DNA of 64,000 nucleotides, taken from contig NZ_JAAAPL010000001.1 of the NCBI RefSeq assembly GCF_011317445.1, positions 1,674,001 to 1,738,000 on the forward strand. The letters run 5' to 3'. A program made the position numbers and the translations under genes. Below, piece by piece: positions 24,970 to 32,674 of this stretch. This DNA comes from Chelativorans multitrophicus (GTDB taxonomy: Bacteria > Pseudomonadota > Alphaproteobacteria > Rhizobiales > Rhizobiaceae). Within the stretch, counting starts at the first letter, position 1, and every line of letters begins with the position of its first letter. The notes beneath the pieces are model-generated. The model was not told where the DNA came from and made no database searches. It saw only the letters and a program-made list of their open reading frames with translations.

Positions 24970-25619
24970 GACACGATCCTCCCGACACCGAGGCCATCGA
25001 TCTCGGTCACCAGTGCTGTGACCTCCTGTGCGGCCCGTTCGCCGCCATCGGTCTCCGAGACCAGCCGTCCGGTCTGCGCGGCTTCGGCGAAGGCGACACG
25101 CTGGCCGACCGTCGTGGCCAGCAAAGGTGGATCATGGTCCGCCAGTGTCTCGGCCGTTTCGCGGGCGATGACGGTGCGCGCACTGCATCGGTTCAGCAGA
25201 AAACGGGCGGCGAGTTCAGGGCGATAGATGCGTGCTTCGTTCAGAAGCGCCAGCATCTCAGCTGATGCCCAGCCGTCAAAGGGGGATGGCTGCACCGGGA
25301 TCAGCAACAGGTCGGCTGCAAGCAGCGCTGAGCGCATCAGACCAGCGACACGGGGCGGACCATCAATGACGATATGATCGGCGTCACGCGCCAGTTCCGG
25401 CGCTTCCCTATGCAGGGTATCGCGGGCAAGGCCGATGACGGTGAACAGCCTTGGCAGCCCTTCATGGCTGCGCCGCTCTGACCAGTCCAGTGCCGAGCCT
25501 TGCGGGTCGGCGTCGATCAGGATGACCCGCTTGCCTTGCGCAGCCCAGGCTCCGGCAAGATTCAGCGCCAGCGTGGTCTTGCCCACGCCGCCTTTCTGAT
25601 TGAGGAGCGCGACGATCAT
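24966..25619 (-). CDS. parA: ParA-type partition ATPase
   Basis: A 217-aa short ParA. The deviant Walker A is LNQKGGVGKTTLALNLA (residues 6-22), followed by LIDADPQGSALDW and the Walker B IVIDGPPR. It would move element copies along the nucleoid with its RHH partner. Its ATG overlaps the repA stop by 4 bp. A partition cassette with repA suggests that the element can be maintained as a replicating circle. Confidence 0.93.
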   Translation of the reverse strand: MIVALLNQKGGVGKTTLALNLAGAWAAQGKRVILIDADPQGSALDWSERRSHEGLPRLFTVIGLARDTLHREAPELARDADHIVIDGPPRVAGLMRSALLAADLLLIPVQPSPFDGWASAEMLALLNEARIYRPELAARFLLNRCSARTVIARETAETLADHDPPLLATTVGQRVAFAEAAQTGRLVSETDGGERAAQEVTALVTEIDGLGVGRIVS

Positions 25620-26707
25620 GGCGTACCCCGCCCAGGTCGGCGAGAAGTGGCACTGGCACCGTGCCTTTCATGCGCGCGCGTCAAAGAAGAAAAGTTAGAT
25701 TCTATGTTAGATTCTAAGTTAGCAGTCGGATTCTTCTTTTCGTTCCAGAGGCTTAACTGGGGCTCGTGCGCCTGATGTGCCGATAGTGCTGCGCCTGATG
25801 TACCGATACCCTTTGCGCCTGATGTACCGACGGCATCAACAATGTTATCCACAGGCACTGTGGATAGATTTTCAGGGCGGATTCGCAGCAGTTCGCGGCG
25901 ATCCTCGCGCAGGATCTTAAGCTGGTAGCCGGGCAGCGGCTGGCGGGCAGCAATGCGGCGCAAGTCCAGTGCAAAGTCCGATGGTCGGGCCATGCTGCCG
26001 GATTTCTGGTAAAGGTGCGCAACCTCGAACAGCCAGCCATGCGGCTGATGTCCGGCGTGTTTGCGGGCAACACGGTAGAGCCAGCGCTCGATACCACCGG
26101 TCAGCCGGAAATAATCCGGATCGATGGTCAGGACCAGCGAACGGTCAAGGACACTGTTGTAGAACCACTCAGGCAGGACAAACTCCATGCCCTCAACGCG
26201 ACCGTCGCGCGTGGTCATCTCTTCCCATTCGTTGATCCAGGAGAACTGGCGGCGGCGCCAATGCTTGCCGTTACGGATCGTCGTGGCGACGACTGTGGAT
26301 TGCAGCCGGGCAAGCGCTGCCTTCAGCAGCAGATATTGGCGGTTTCCGGTGTCGCGGCCGATGGCGCGCAGCAGATGATAGGGCGTGAAGCGGAAGAAGC
26401 GGGATGTCTTGATGCCGTTGTTTTCGGCGGCAACGATCTGGCTTGCAGCCCAGATCAGCACATCGGCATCCCAGATCGTCGCCATGCCATGTTCGGGCAT
26501 CCCGAACACCTGCACCTCGACATCGGCGGTCTTGTAGAGGATGGGCTTCGTGCGCGGCGTCTTCGCCAGCGAGAAGAAAGGCCGCTCCATCAGATCGCGC
26601 TGGTCGCGCGGACTGGCATCGCCGGTTGCGACCACGAAGGGATCGAGGTGGCTGCGCTCGCTACCGCCTTCTCGTTGCAGGGCGTCAGGGTGATCGACGC
26701 GCCGCAT
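25616..26707 (-). CDS. repA: RepA replication initiator
   Basis: A 363-aa protein of the alphaproteobacterial replication initiator A family (RPA). Recognisable parts are MERPFFSLAKTPRTKPILYKTADVEVQVFGMPEHGMATIWDADVLIWAASQI and SRFFRFTPYHLLRAIGRDTGNRQYLLLKAALARLQST. A winged-helix region with WLYRVARKHAGHQPHGW follows. The C-terminal 80 residues are low-complexity (GTSGAKGIGTSGAALS, NLESNIESNF) because they are read through repeated DNA that looks like the origin itself. It starts directly after the HTH gene. Confidence 0.9.
   Translation of the reverse strand: MRRVDHPDALQREGGSERSHLDPFVVATGDASPRDQRDLMERPFFSLAKTPRTKPILYKTADVEVQVFGMPEHGMATIWDADVLIWAASQIVAAENNGIKTSRFFRFTPYHLLRAIGRDTGNRQYLLLKAALARLQSTVVATTIRNGKHWRRRQFSWINEWEEMTTRDGRVEGMEFVLPEWFYNSVLDRSLVLTIDPDYFRLTGGIERWLYRVARKHAGHQPHGWLFEVAHLYQKSGSMARPSDFALDLRRIAARQPLPGYQLKILREDRRELLRIRPENLSTVPVDNIVDAVGTSGAKGIGTSGAALSAHQAHEPQLSLWNEKKNPTANLESNIESNFSSLTRAHERHGASATSRRPGRGTP
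25694..25867. other. Probable vegetative replication origin inside repA
   Basis: Three origin-type elements lie together. First, an AT-rich stretch with a 12-bp period: GTTAGATTCTA at 25694-25704 and 25706-25716, then GTTAG at 25718. Second, three direct repeats of about 18 bp with core TGCGCCTGATGTRCCGA starting at 25767, 25790 and 25814 (periods 23 and 24). Third, two convergent DnaA boxes: TTATCCACA (25845-25853, perfect consensus) and TGTGGATAG (25859-25867, one mismatch). This matches the unwinding element, iterons and DnaA boxes of iteron-controlled replicons. Confidence 0.7.
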
Positions 26708-26980
26708 TCAGAGCTTGCTCCGCTCTTCAGGCGTCAGGGGGCGAGCCGGAAAGACCGTGCCGACGTCCTTGTCACTGGTGGATTTGCGTGCGCCGATGTC
26801 GGCCCAGGCCTGAAGATCCTCGACCGTGTAGAGAACCCGGCCACCGATTTTGCGATAGGTCGGACCGGTCCCGTAGGTCCGGTGTTTTTCCAGCGTGCGA
26901 AGAGAAATGCCAAGGAAACGTGCAGCTTCCTGAGTACGCAGCATGCGCGGTGGCAGGTCCGCGTTTCGGCGCTCGGCCAT
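26708..26980 (-). CDS. MerR/AlpA-like helix-turn-helix protein
   Basis: A 90-aa DNA-binding protein. Residues 13-58 (MLRTQEAARFLGISLRTLEKHRTYGTGPTYRKIGGRVLYTVEDLQAWA) form an excisionase-type winged helix (HTH_17). A strong ribosome site (GGAGGTGATC) precedes the ATG. It is first in the repA operon and could regulate repA or act as an excision factor. Confidence 0.85.
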   Translation of the reverse strand: MAERRNADLPPRMLRTQEAARFLGISLRTLEKHRTYGTGPTYRKIGGRVLYTVEDLQAWADIGARKSTSDKDVGTVFPARPLTPEERSKL

Positions 26981-27444
26981 GAGATCACCTCCGGTTCGTC
27001 AGGTTGATGCGGCTGCCGGAGACGGCGGCGCGCTATGGCGAACCATGGGAAGTGATCGGCGGCGTGTAGCGTGCCGCATTTGCGTACATACGCAGACGGC
27101 ACCCCGGAAAGGGGCTATGTCAGCGCGAAAAGACGTGAGATTTCAGCAACTCAGGAAGGCCGATGCGGATTCGCTCAAGACATCCGCGCGCAGTTCGGCT
27201 ATGAATGCAGATGGAGCAGACGCACTGCTCCGGGGGCGTAGTAACCCCTGACTAGCGGTTGGTGTCGGCCGTGACGGCACCATACTCCTTGACCCTATGG
27301 TCGGGGAGCCTGTGGCGTATGCAACAGGCTTTCCAGCTAAAGGCCATGGGGCCGTCTAGTCACGGTTACTAACTCCCCGATCACCAGGAGTCAGAGAGTT
27401 TTATTGCGGGGGCGAACCGCAGAAACTCTTCTGAAAGAAGGGGA
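26981..27444. other. Divergent control region of the replication operon
   Basis: A 464-bp gap between the leftward HTH/repA operon and a rightward small gene. A 44-codon frame at 27118-27251 (plus) has no recognisable features. The right half holds a run of hairpins, listed separately. Promoters for both directions must lie here, but none with a strong consensus is obvious. Confidence 0.5.
27241..27395 (+). ncRNA. Candidate structured RNA or leader with tandem hairpins
   Basis: Three hairpins follow one another. CTCCTTGACC-CTAT-GGTCGGGGAG (27285-27308) has a 10-bp stem including two G.U pairs. AGCCTGT/ACAGGCT (27307-27313 with 27324-27330) follows. ACTCC/GGAGT (27372-27376 with 27387-27391) is third. 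The last stem lies 55 bp upstream of the start of the 27445 gene. It may be a leader of that gene or an antisense/copy-control RNA of repA; neither is proven. Confidence 0.35.
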
Positions 27445-27741
27445 ATGACCGTGAAAGCATCCGACGAACTTGATCCCGAAGTGGATGATCTGGCCCCGTC
27501 CGGCCATATCATCACCGCCTATGACGAGCAGCACTTTGTGACCTATCTGCGCCTTCTCGACGCCAAAGCCGAGGAAGCCGACTGGAAGGAAGTGTCGCAG
27601 ATCGTTCTGCACCGCGATCCGGCATCAGATGAGATGCGAACCCGGCGATGCTGGCAGAGCCATCTGGAACGCGCCCAATGGCTGTCGCGGGAAGGTTACA
27701 GGCAAATACTGGAACAGGCTGCGGCAAACAGGAATCCGTGA
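27445..27741 (+). CDS. Small DUF2285-like putative DNA-binding protein
   Basis: A 98-aa protein. The C-terminal half (YLRLLDAKAEEADWKEVSQIVLHRDPASDEMRTRRCWQSHLERAQWLSREGYRQIL) follows the DUF2285 layout: a helix, then a Trp-containing recognition-like region, then the GYRxLL end. AAGGGGA precedes the ATG. It faces the frameshifted DUF2285 gene tail to tail. It is one of the few plus-strand genes in the core; function unknown, regulation of conjugation is often proposed for this family. Confidence 0.7.
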   Translation: MTVKASDELDPEVDDLAPSGHIITAYDEQHFVTYLRLLDAKAEEADWKEVSQIVLHRDPASDEMRTRRCWQSHLERAQWLSREGYRQILEQAAANRNP

Positions 27742-27748
27742 GATTGCC

Positions 27749-28544
27749 TCATTTGCCTTTTGATCGTGGGATCGGCTTGACCGGATAATGTAAAAGCAAC
27801 CGATAGCCCCCGCGCATCATCCTGATGCCGTGGGCAACAAGACGACGTGCCTTGTTCTTGCGCGGATCAGTCTCGAAATCTTCCTTGTTGCCGCGGAAGC
27901 CGAGCAGGACTTCGGCAACGGCGCGATAGCTTTCGCCGTGCAGCCGTGCGTCCAGCGCCCGCAGCGACAGAAGGTGCCATTGCCGAAGCTGCGCTGGCAT
28001 GGCACGAATATCCGGCCCCGGAGAGCGGCCTGTCAGGCACCTCCAGAGGCGGCGGGCCGCATGGGCCCGTAATTCCATGAACTCGTCCATGGGCAGGATT
28101 GCAGCATAGAAAGCTGCCGCATCGATTGCGCCCTGTGGCAGCCAGAGTTGATGCTCCATCCCACCGACACGCCAGATTGCGTGCCAGCCATCCGGTGCGC
28201 GGCGCAGGATCAGGCCATCGAGATGTGCGAGAGCGACAAGCCGCCCGCCATCCGGATCGTTCTGCTCGACCGGAGACAGAATAATGGCCTGCGGATTGAA
28301 ATGCGGCGACCAGAAAGGCGGCGCGCCGTCAGGCTGCGCGTCGGGGTCGTGCGCGAAATCGCACCCCCCAGCGGGAAGCAAAGGCGTTAACCTCTTCTCC
28401 CGCGGGTTCTCTCCTCTGCGTGAGTCTCTCGACGTCACGGCGATAGTCTTCGTTGCGACGAAGATATTCCCAGGCGAAACCGGCGGGCGGAAGGTCTTTA
28501 ATGCGTTTATAGGCCGCCGGAGTACGCCAATCTATGCTCTGCAT
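27749..28544 (-). pseudogene. DUF6499-DUF2285 regulator split by a +1 frameshift
   Basis: The first frame (28544-28329) gives MQSIDWRTPAAYKRIKDLPPAGFAWEYLRRNEDYRRDVE to ASRWGVRF, a typical DUF6499 N-terminus with a strong GGGAGGA ribosome site. The second frame continues at CDFAHDPDAQPDGAPPFWSPHF and ends with the DUF2285 HTH-like domain (LRALDARLHGESYRAVAEVLLG to RMMRGGYRLLLHYP). Homologues are single proteins of about 250 aa. The frames meet at a run of six C at 28364-28369 (G6 on the coding strand); one base less would join them. Either a mutation, a sequencing error, or slippage. Confidence 0.75.
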
Positions 28545-28694
28545 GGCGCGTCCTCCCAAAGCCGGACGGCACAAGGCCACGTCCGACCTGAAAAGGCTGC
28601 GGCATTGAATGATTTTGCGGTAGAGTGGCTAGTGCGATAAGTAAATCGCCTAACCCGATCAACCCATTAAAGAATTTCTCGTTAGCACTGTTGT

Positions 28695-28781
28695 GCATCA
28701 CATGGGAGACATCTTGGCGACGTTCTCGTGTCAGTGATCGGGGCGGTTGCGGTAGGCGTGACGATTTTCCTGCGGGCATAA
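28695..28781 (+). pseudogene. Remnant of the 3' end of a membrane-protein gene (inverted copy)
   Basis: Plus-strand codons 28728-28781 read VSVIGAVAVGVTIFLRA followed by a stop. This matches FSVIGAIAVGVTAFLR near the C-terminus of the intact membrane protein at 30850-31290, which lies on the opposite strand. The preceding 30 bp resemble the same gene only with a frameshift. No start or upstream part remains. Confidence 0.55.
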
Positions 28782-28782
28782 G

Positions 28783-28812
28783 AAAGGCCCCGACCTTGCG
28801 GTCGGGGCCTTT
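28783..28812 (-). terminator. Bidirectional hairpin terminator
   Basis: A 13-bp perfect stem (AAAGGCCCCGACC / GGTCGGGGCCTTT) with a 4-base loop, 10 bp after the DUF736 stop. A-rich and T-rich ends on both sides allow it to work in both directions. Confidence 0.85.
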
Positions 28813-28822
28813 GTGCCGCGCC

Positions 28823-29149
28823 TCAGTCGCCGCGGCGACCGTTGGGGCGGGACCAGATGAGGGAGAAGGTGTCGCCTTCTTCGTCATCGAAGAGGTTGGC
28901 GTAGATCGGGGCGTTGAAGCTCGGATCATCCAGCTTGAGGCCCAGATAGTCGCGGCCCTCGTTGGAGCGCTTGGACCAGGCGGCGCCGATCTCTGCGCGG
29001 CCGACCAGAACCCGGTGGCTGGGGGCGTTCTCACCGGTGGCGCGCAGGTCGGGGACGATGCGCACGCCCTTGGCCTGGACGCTGAGGGTGACGATTTCGC
29101 CGGTGAAGTCGTTCGAGCCGGTCTTCTTGAAGGTGCCGATGGTTGCCAT
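28823..29149 (-). CDS. DUF736 protein (copy 2)
   Basis: A 108-aa protein: MATIGTFKKTGSNDFTGEIVTLSVQAKGVRIVPDL, then VGRAEIGAAWSKRSNEGRDYLGLKLDDPSFNAPIYANLFDDEEGDTFSLIWSRP. This is the canonical DUF736 form, closer to consensus than copy 1. Family function is unknown. The gene stands alone between a terminator and a 280-bp upstream region that contains a C5-TT-G6 hairpin (29233-29245) and the palindrome TTCCGCGCGGAA (29273-29284), possible autoregulatory sites. Confidence 0.9.
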   Translation of the reverse strand: MATIGTFKKTGSNDFTGEIVTLSVQAKGVRIVPDLRATGENAPSHRVLVGRAEIGAAWSKRSNEGRDYLGLKLDDPSFNAPIYANLFDDEEGDTFSLIWSRPNGRRGD

Positions 29150-29428
29150 TTTAAGTCTCCGTTTTCCGTTTCCGAGCCCGCACCATTGCGGCCTCGATGG
29201 CGATCGAACGGCCGGAGACGAACGCTGGCGCACCCCCTTGGGGGGCTGGACAGCACAGGAGGAACTTTCTTGTTCCGCGCGGAATGGCGGCTTTGCCGTC
29301 AGGGGAAGAAAGTTGTGACGACGCTGTTGCGCTAAAGCGGTCGAAGCGCATCGCGCTGCTTTTCGGCCAGATCAGGCCATTGAAGAGGCCGTTTGGAGCG
29401 GTTGAGACACGGGGTCTGAACGGAGACG

Positions 29429-29700
29429 GTGGCAACTTTGAGTGCCCATCAGGATGATCTGACCGGCCGCACCGGCTTATCGTGTACCCTGTGCTTCAGG
29501 CTATGCGCATCTCTCCTTCCGGCCTGTTCCACCGGCATCGCTCCAACCGGGTTCTGGTCAGTCCACGAAGGTCAGTACCGACCGTCTTACGCTCCTATGG
29601 GCAGCGTCTGTGCCTCAAGCTGGATGATCCGACGCTTGGTTGCTGTCTGCCACCATTTTCCTGACGAAGACGGAAGATGATCCGCATCCGCTTCTGGTCG
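29429..29700 (+). pseudogene. Decayed DUF736 gene (copy 3)
   Basis: A GTG start at 29429 gives VATLSAHQDDLTG. Pieces in other frames continue the DUF736 pattern: SNRVLVSPRRSVP, SYGQRLCLKLDDPTLG and HHFPDEDGR. At least two frameshifts are needed. The upstream DNA also shares AACGGAGAC and TGGCAAC with the leader of copy 2. It points away from copy 2, so the two form an inverted pair. Confidence 0.6.
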
Positions 29701-29761
29701 CCATCCACGGATCATTGCGGTTCAGGTGCGTGCAAAGCCGCCGTCCGCCTGGTCGGTTGCT

Positions 29762-29790
29762 GCCATGCCCGCAACGCGCAGGAAAGCCGT
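29762..29790. repeat. 29-bp direct repeat, left copy
   Basis: Identical to 30890-30918; four of the next five bases also match. On the minus strand it codes for TAFLRVAGMA and then its own tail (ATDQADGGFART, stop), so it is a real 3' end of a gene like the one at 30850-31290. Confidence 0.8.
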
Positions 29791-29844
29791 TACGCTTCGA
29801 TAAGGGCAACGACCCTCTCCAGGACAACGGTGAAGTTCACGGCG

Positions 29845-30639
29845 CTAGAACTTAACGGTGTCAACATCTGGTTGGTTGCTCAACAGAACCAGGCCCGGAG
29901 CAAATGTGAAGCTTGTCTTCGCAAAGACAAGCTCACCGTCCCCTTCCTCGTCACCATATTGTTCCCAATACCCTTGGACGGGCTGATGATTATGCTCGGC
30001 ATTTAGAAGCCCGGCTTTGGCCCTCAGCCACGAATGAGTGGCCTTCAGCGTTGAAAGGTACGCGTTAACAGTTGCCAGAAGCCCTTGAGCTGTCACGGCG
30101 GCGGCGTCAGCCTCACCGCCTTCCTTTGCAGAGTGGAATAGTACGGCACCGTATACAGGGTGCTGATCGAGCAGCCCGAGTCGTTGGTACATCGTGAGTA
30201 ATCTCATCACTCGGTCTATATCTTGGATGATGCCCGAGACGTTTCCAACGCCGAGCTTCGCCTCGGCCAACAGAAGCGGGGGCTGATCGGTAGCGGAAGG
30301 GCGCACCACAATGTCGATCCGACAAGAGTCTTTCGCGCCGAATTTGTACTCACCTGCTATTTTGGCGATTTCGGGCCAGCGCGCCGTATCTTTTAAAGAA
30401 CGCATTCGCGCTAGTCCGCTCGCCTGATGACGGAGATCCCTCATGTGAGTTTCAAGGCTGACGTAACGATCAATCCCTGTAAGTTTCTTCGCCACCTCAA
30501 CGGTGGTAACATATTCTGGATGTATGTCGGCGTTCTCGAAAGATTCCGTTTCAACTCCGAGGAAGAAACGGCACGTTTTAAAAGCCTCAGCAACACCCGC
30601 GCCAATGTTCTTGACGAAATATTCAGCGTTGTTTTCCAC
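29845..30639 (-). CDS. Putative PD-(D/E)XK nuclease-like protein
   Basis: A 264-aa protein of unknown family. Residues about 110-145 (CRIDIVVRPSATDQPPLLLAEAKLGVG) have the spacing of a PD-(D/E)XK nuclease core: an Asp in a beta strand, then E-x-K in the next strand (AEAK). The rest is helical. A GTG start at 30639 with GGGGGAG 6 bp upstream is preferred; the frame is open a little further. Base composition is visibly less GC-rich than its neighbours, and 29-bp direct repeats flank the segment, so it is probably acquired cargo. A defence role is possible but not shown. Confidence 0.5.
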   Translation of the reverse strand: MENNAEYFVKNIGAGVAEAFKTCRFFLGVETESFENADIHPEYVTTVEVAKKLTGIDRYVSLETHMRDLRHQASGLARMRSLKDTARWPEIAKIAGEYKFGAKDSCRIDIVVRPSATDQPPLLLAEAKLGVGNVSGIIQDIDRVMRLLTMYQRLGLLDQHPVYGAVLFHSAKEGGEADAAAVTAQGLLATVNAYLSTLKATHSWLRAKAGLLNAEHNHQPVQGYWEQYGDEEGDGELVFAKTSFTFAPGLVLLSNQPDVDTVKF

Positions 30640-30849
30640 AATCTCTCCCCCAATATAACAGATCTTCGACACTGCTTTAACACAAGCATCAAATTCGTCT
30701 AACCTAATGGCAAAGCGACGAACAAGATCATGACGTCAATTTCAGAATATGCGCGCACAAAGCGGCTATTTGCTCCAAAAATGTACTGAATGCCGCTCGA
30801 ACGGGATCATGCGTTCGCTAAGGGTTTAAAGCAGCCACGCGAAGCAATT

Positions 30850-31290
30850 TTATACATGCCTGACGACATCACTAGCCGGGTCTGCCACCGCCATGCCCGC
30901 AACGCGCAGGAAAGCCGTCACGCCCACCGCAATCGCTCCGATAACTGAGAAGATGAGCTGCCATGTCTCAGACGGCATCATGTGTTTGACGATACCAAGC
31001 GTGGCATAGAACCCGGCCATCCCCGCCGGAGCGATGAAGGCCAGAGCAATCAGCAAACGTGCCCAGATCGGGCGGATTAGCATGAGCAGGCCCTGACCGA
31101 CGGCCAGTGTCAGACCGGCGGCGAGAAGACCGACGACGATGCCGCCGAGCCAGCCAGCCCCCGTGCCATAGGCCCAGGTGCCTGCATTCAGGCCTATAAA
31201 GAACGGCAGGGCGAATACGGCGAGATTGAACAGCAGCCAGCACATGGTGCCGATGGATGCGATGGAAACGAGGCTTCCGAGAACGATCAT
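30850..31290 (-). CDS. Polytopic membrane protein of unknown function
   Basis: A 146-aa protein with four to five hydrophobic helices (MCWLLFNLAVFALPFFIGLNAGTWAY, GWLGGIVVGLLAAGLTLAVGQGLL, LLIALAFIAPAGMAGFYATLGIV and SVIGAIAVGVTAFLRVAGMA). GGAGA precedes the ATG at 31290. Two remnants of the same gene's 3' end lie nearby (28695-28781 and 29710-29795). It is 150 bp downstream of the DUF2493 gene. Function unknown. Confidence 0.7.
   Translation of the reverse strand: MIVLGSLVSIASIGTMCWLLFNLAVFALPFFIGLNAGTWAYGTGAGWLGGIVVGLLAAGLTLAVGQGLLMLIRPIWARLLIALAFIAPAGMAGFYATLGIVKHMMPSETWQLIFSVIGAIAVGVTAFLRVAGMAVADPASDVVRHV
30890..30918. repeat. 29-bp direct repeat, right copy
   Basis: Lies in the 3' part of the membrane-protein gene and is identical to 29762-29790. 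The two copies bracket a 1.1-kb segment that contains the nuclease-like gene. Confidence 0.8.
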
Positions 31291-31441
31291 GGTGGTGTCT
31301 CCGTGCAAAAGGTTGGACGGTTGCGCCTTCCACCACCACCATGGCGCACCGCGACATATAGCATGAATTTGCCTGTCTGGGCGACATGGAATGATCGGCG
31401 GGCGCTGTCGTCATGCTCATGATGAGGTGGGAAGGCAGCGC

Positions 31442-32368
31442 TCACGCGCTGCCGGTCCCGAAGCGATAGACCGGGATGCCCATTTCGCGGGCCTTGTCGG
31501 CCAGGTTGTCCTGAATGCCGGTGCCGGGGAAGATGATGACCCCGATCGGCATCGTGGCGAGCATCTGGTCGTTGCGCTTGAAGGGTGCTGCCTTTGCATG
31601 TTTTGCCCAGTCGGGTTTGAAGGCGACCTGTGCGACCTTGCGGTTATTGGCCCAGGTGGCCGCGATGCGTTCCGCGCCCTTGGGTGATCCGCCGTGCATC
31701 AGCACCATGTCCGGGTGCTTGGCGTGGACCTGATCGAGCTTGGCCCAGATCGTCCGATGATCGGTGGTGTCACCGCCCGAGAAGGCGATCTTCGGTCCGG
31801 CGGGCAGCAGCACCTCGTTGTCGGCCCGGCGTTTTGCGGCGATGAAGTCGCGGCTGTCGATCATGGCCGAGGTCATCTGGCGATGGTTGACCCGTGAGCC
31901 GGAGCGTTGCGACCAGGGCGTGCCGGTGGTGCGCAGATAGATGTCGGCGGCGGTATCGCGGAAGGTTTCCATGCTGTCGCGGCGCTCGATCAGGCTTTGG
32001 CCCGCGCCGATCAGGGTTTCGAGCTGGACGGATTTGACCTCGCTGCCGTCCTGTTCGCGCTGAAGGCGCTTCTGTGCCTGCTCGTTATCGTCGAGTTTGG
32101 TCTCGATCCGCTCCACTGCGCGGTGGAAGGTGTTGACGGTGGACCACAGGATCTCGTCGAGGTCGAAATCGAGGCTGGTGTCGGCCATGGTGGAAATCAG
32201 CGCGTCGAAGATGTCGGAGACTGCGCCCTGGATGACGTGATCTTCGGGTGTGATCCGGGGATCGGCCTCGTCTTCCGAGGGGCGGTAGCCGTAGAGTTCG
32301 AGTTCTTCGATGGCATGGCCGGTCGGGGACGTGCTGTGATCGGGTTCGAAATCGTCGTGTGCGTACAT
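31442..32368 (-). CDS. DUF2493 (SLOG-like) protein
   Basis: A 308-aa protein. The N-terminal 180 residues are helical and acidic. The C-terminal DUF2493 domain (about 190-305) reads GPKIAFSGGDTTDHRTIWAKLDQVHAKHPDMVLMHGGSPKGAERIAATWANNRKVAQVAFKPDW and ends with a Rossmann-like GVIIFPGTGIQDNLADKAREMGIPV. Glycine-rich turns suggest nucleotide or ligand binding as in SLOG proteins, but the ligand is unknown. It follows the Toprim gene after a 306-bp spacer on the same strand. Confidence 0.88.
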   Translation of the reverse strand: MYAHDDFEPDHSTSPTGHAIEELELYGYRPSEDEADPRITPEDHVIQGAVSDIFDALISTMADTSLDFDLDEILWSTVNTFHRAVERIETKLDDNEQAQKRLQREQDGSEVKSVQLETLIGAGQSLIERRDSMETFRDTAADIYLRTTGTPWSQRSGSRVNHRQMTSAMIDSRDFIAAKRRADNEVLLPAGPKIAFSGGDTTDHRTIWAKLDQVHAKHPDMVLMHGGSPKGAERIAATWANNRKVAQVAFKPDWAKHAKAAPFKRNDQMLATMPIGVIIFPGTGIQDNLADKAREMGIPVYRFGTGSA

Positions 32369-32674
32369 GGGATGCTTCCGTCAGTTGGACCGCGACCGTC
32401 GCGGCCTTCATGGCGAGACACGCCCACGGGCGCTCCGGTCTGGCAGCGCGAGCCTCTGGCGAGGGCCTTGATGGCAAAGCCCGGCTGATTTGTTTCGCGC
32501 TGTAAAGGCGGCTCCGCCGCCGACGGAAATCAGTCGGGCGCCGCCATTGCCTGACCGGAGCGTTTGTGGGCCGATCGCCCTCTCGGAAGGCCAAGGCGCG
32601 GTCCTCTGCTGATGACAGGATGCAGCCTATGCGCATGACAGGATCGGAACGGCCCGATCACGGCCCCGTACCGG
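32369..32674. other. Spacer between the Toprim and DUF2493 genes
   Basis: No gene recognised. It holds a short hairpin GGCGGC-TCC-GCCGCC near 32510 and other GC-rich inverted repeats that could form a long leader for the DUF2493 gene. No consensus promoter is obvious. Confidence 0.4.

Noticed and set aside
27118-27251. 44-codon frame starting MSARKDVRFQQL
   Set aside because: No conserved features, weak start signal and no partner gene; kept only as part of the intergenic description.
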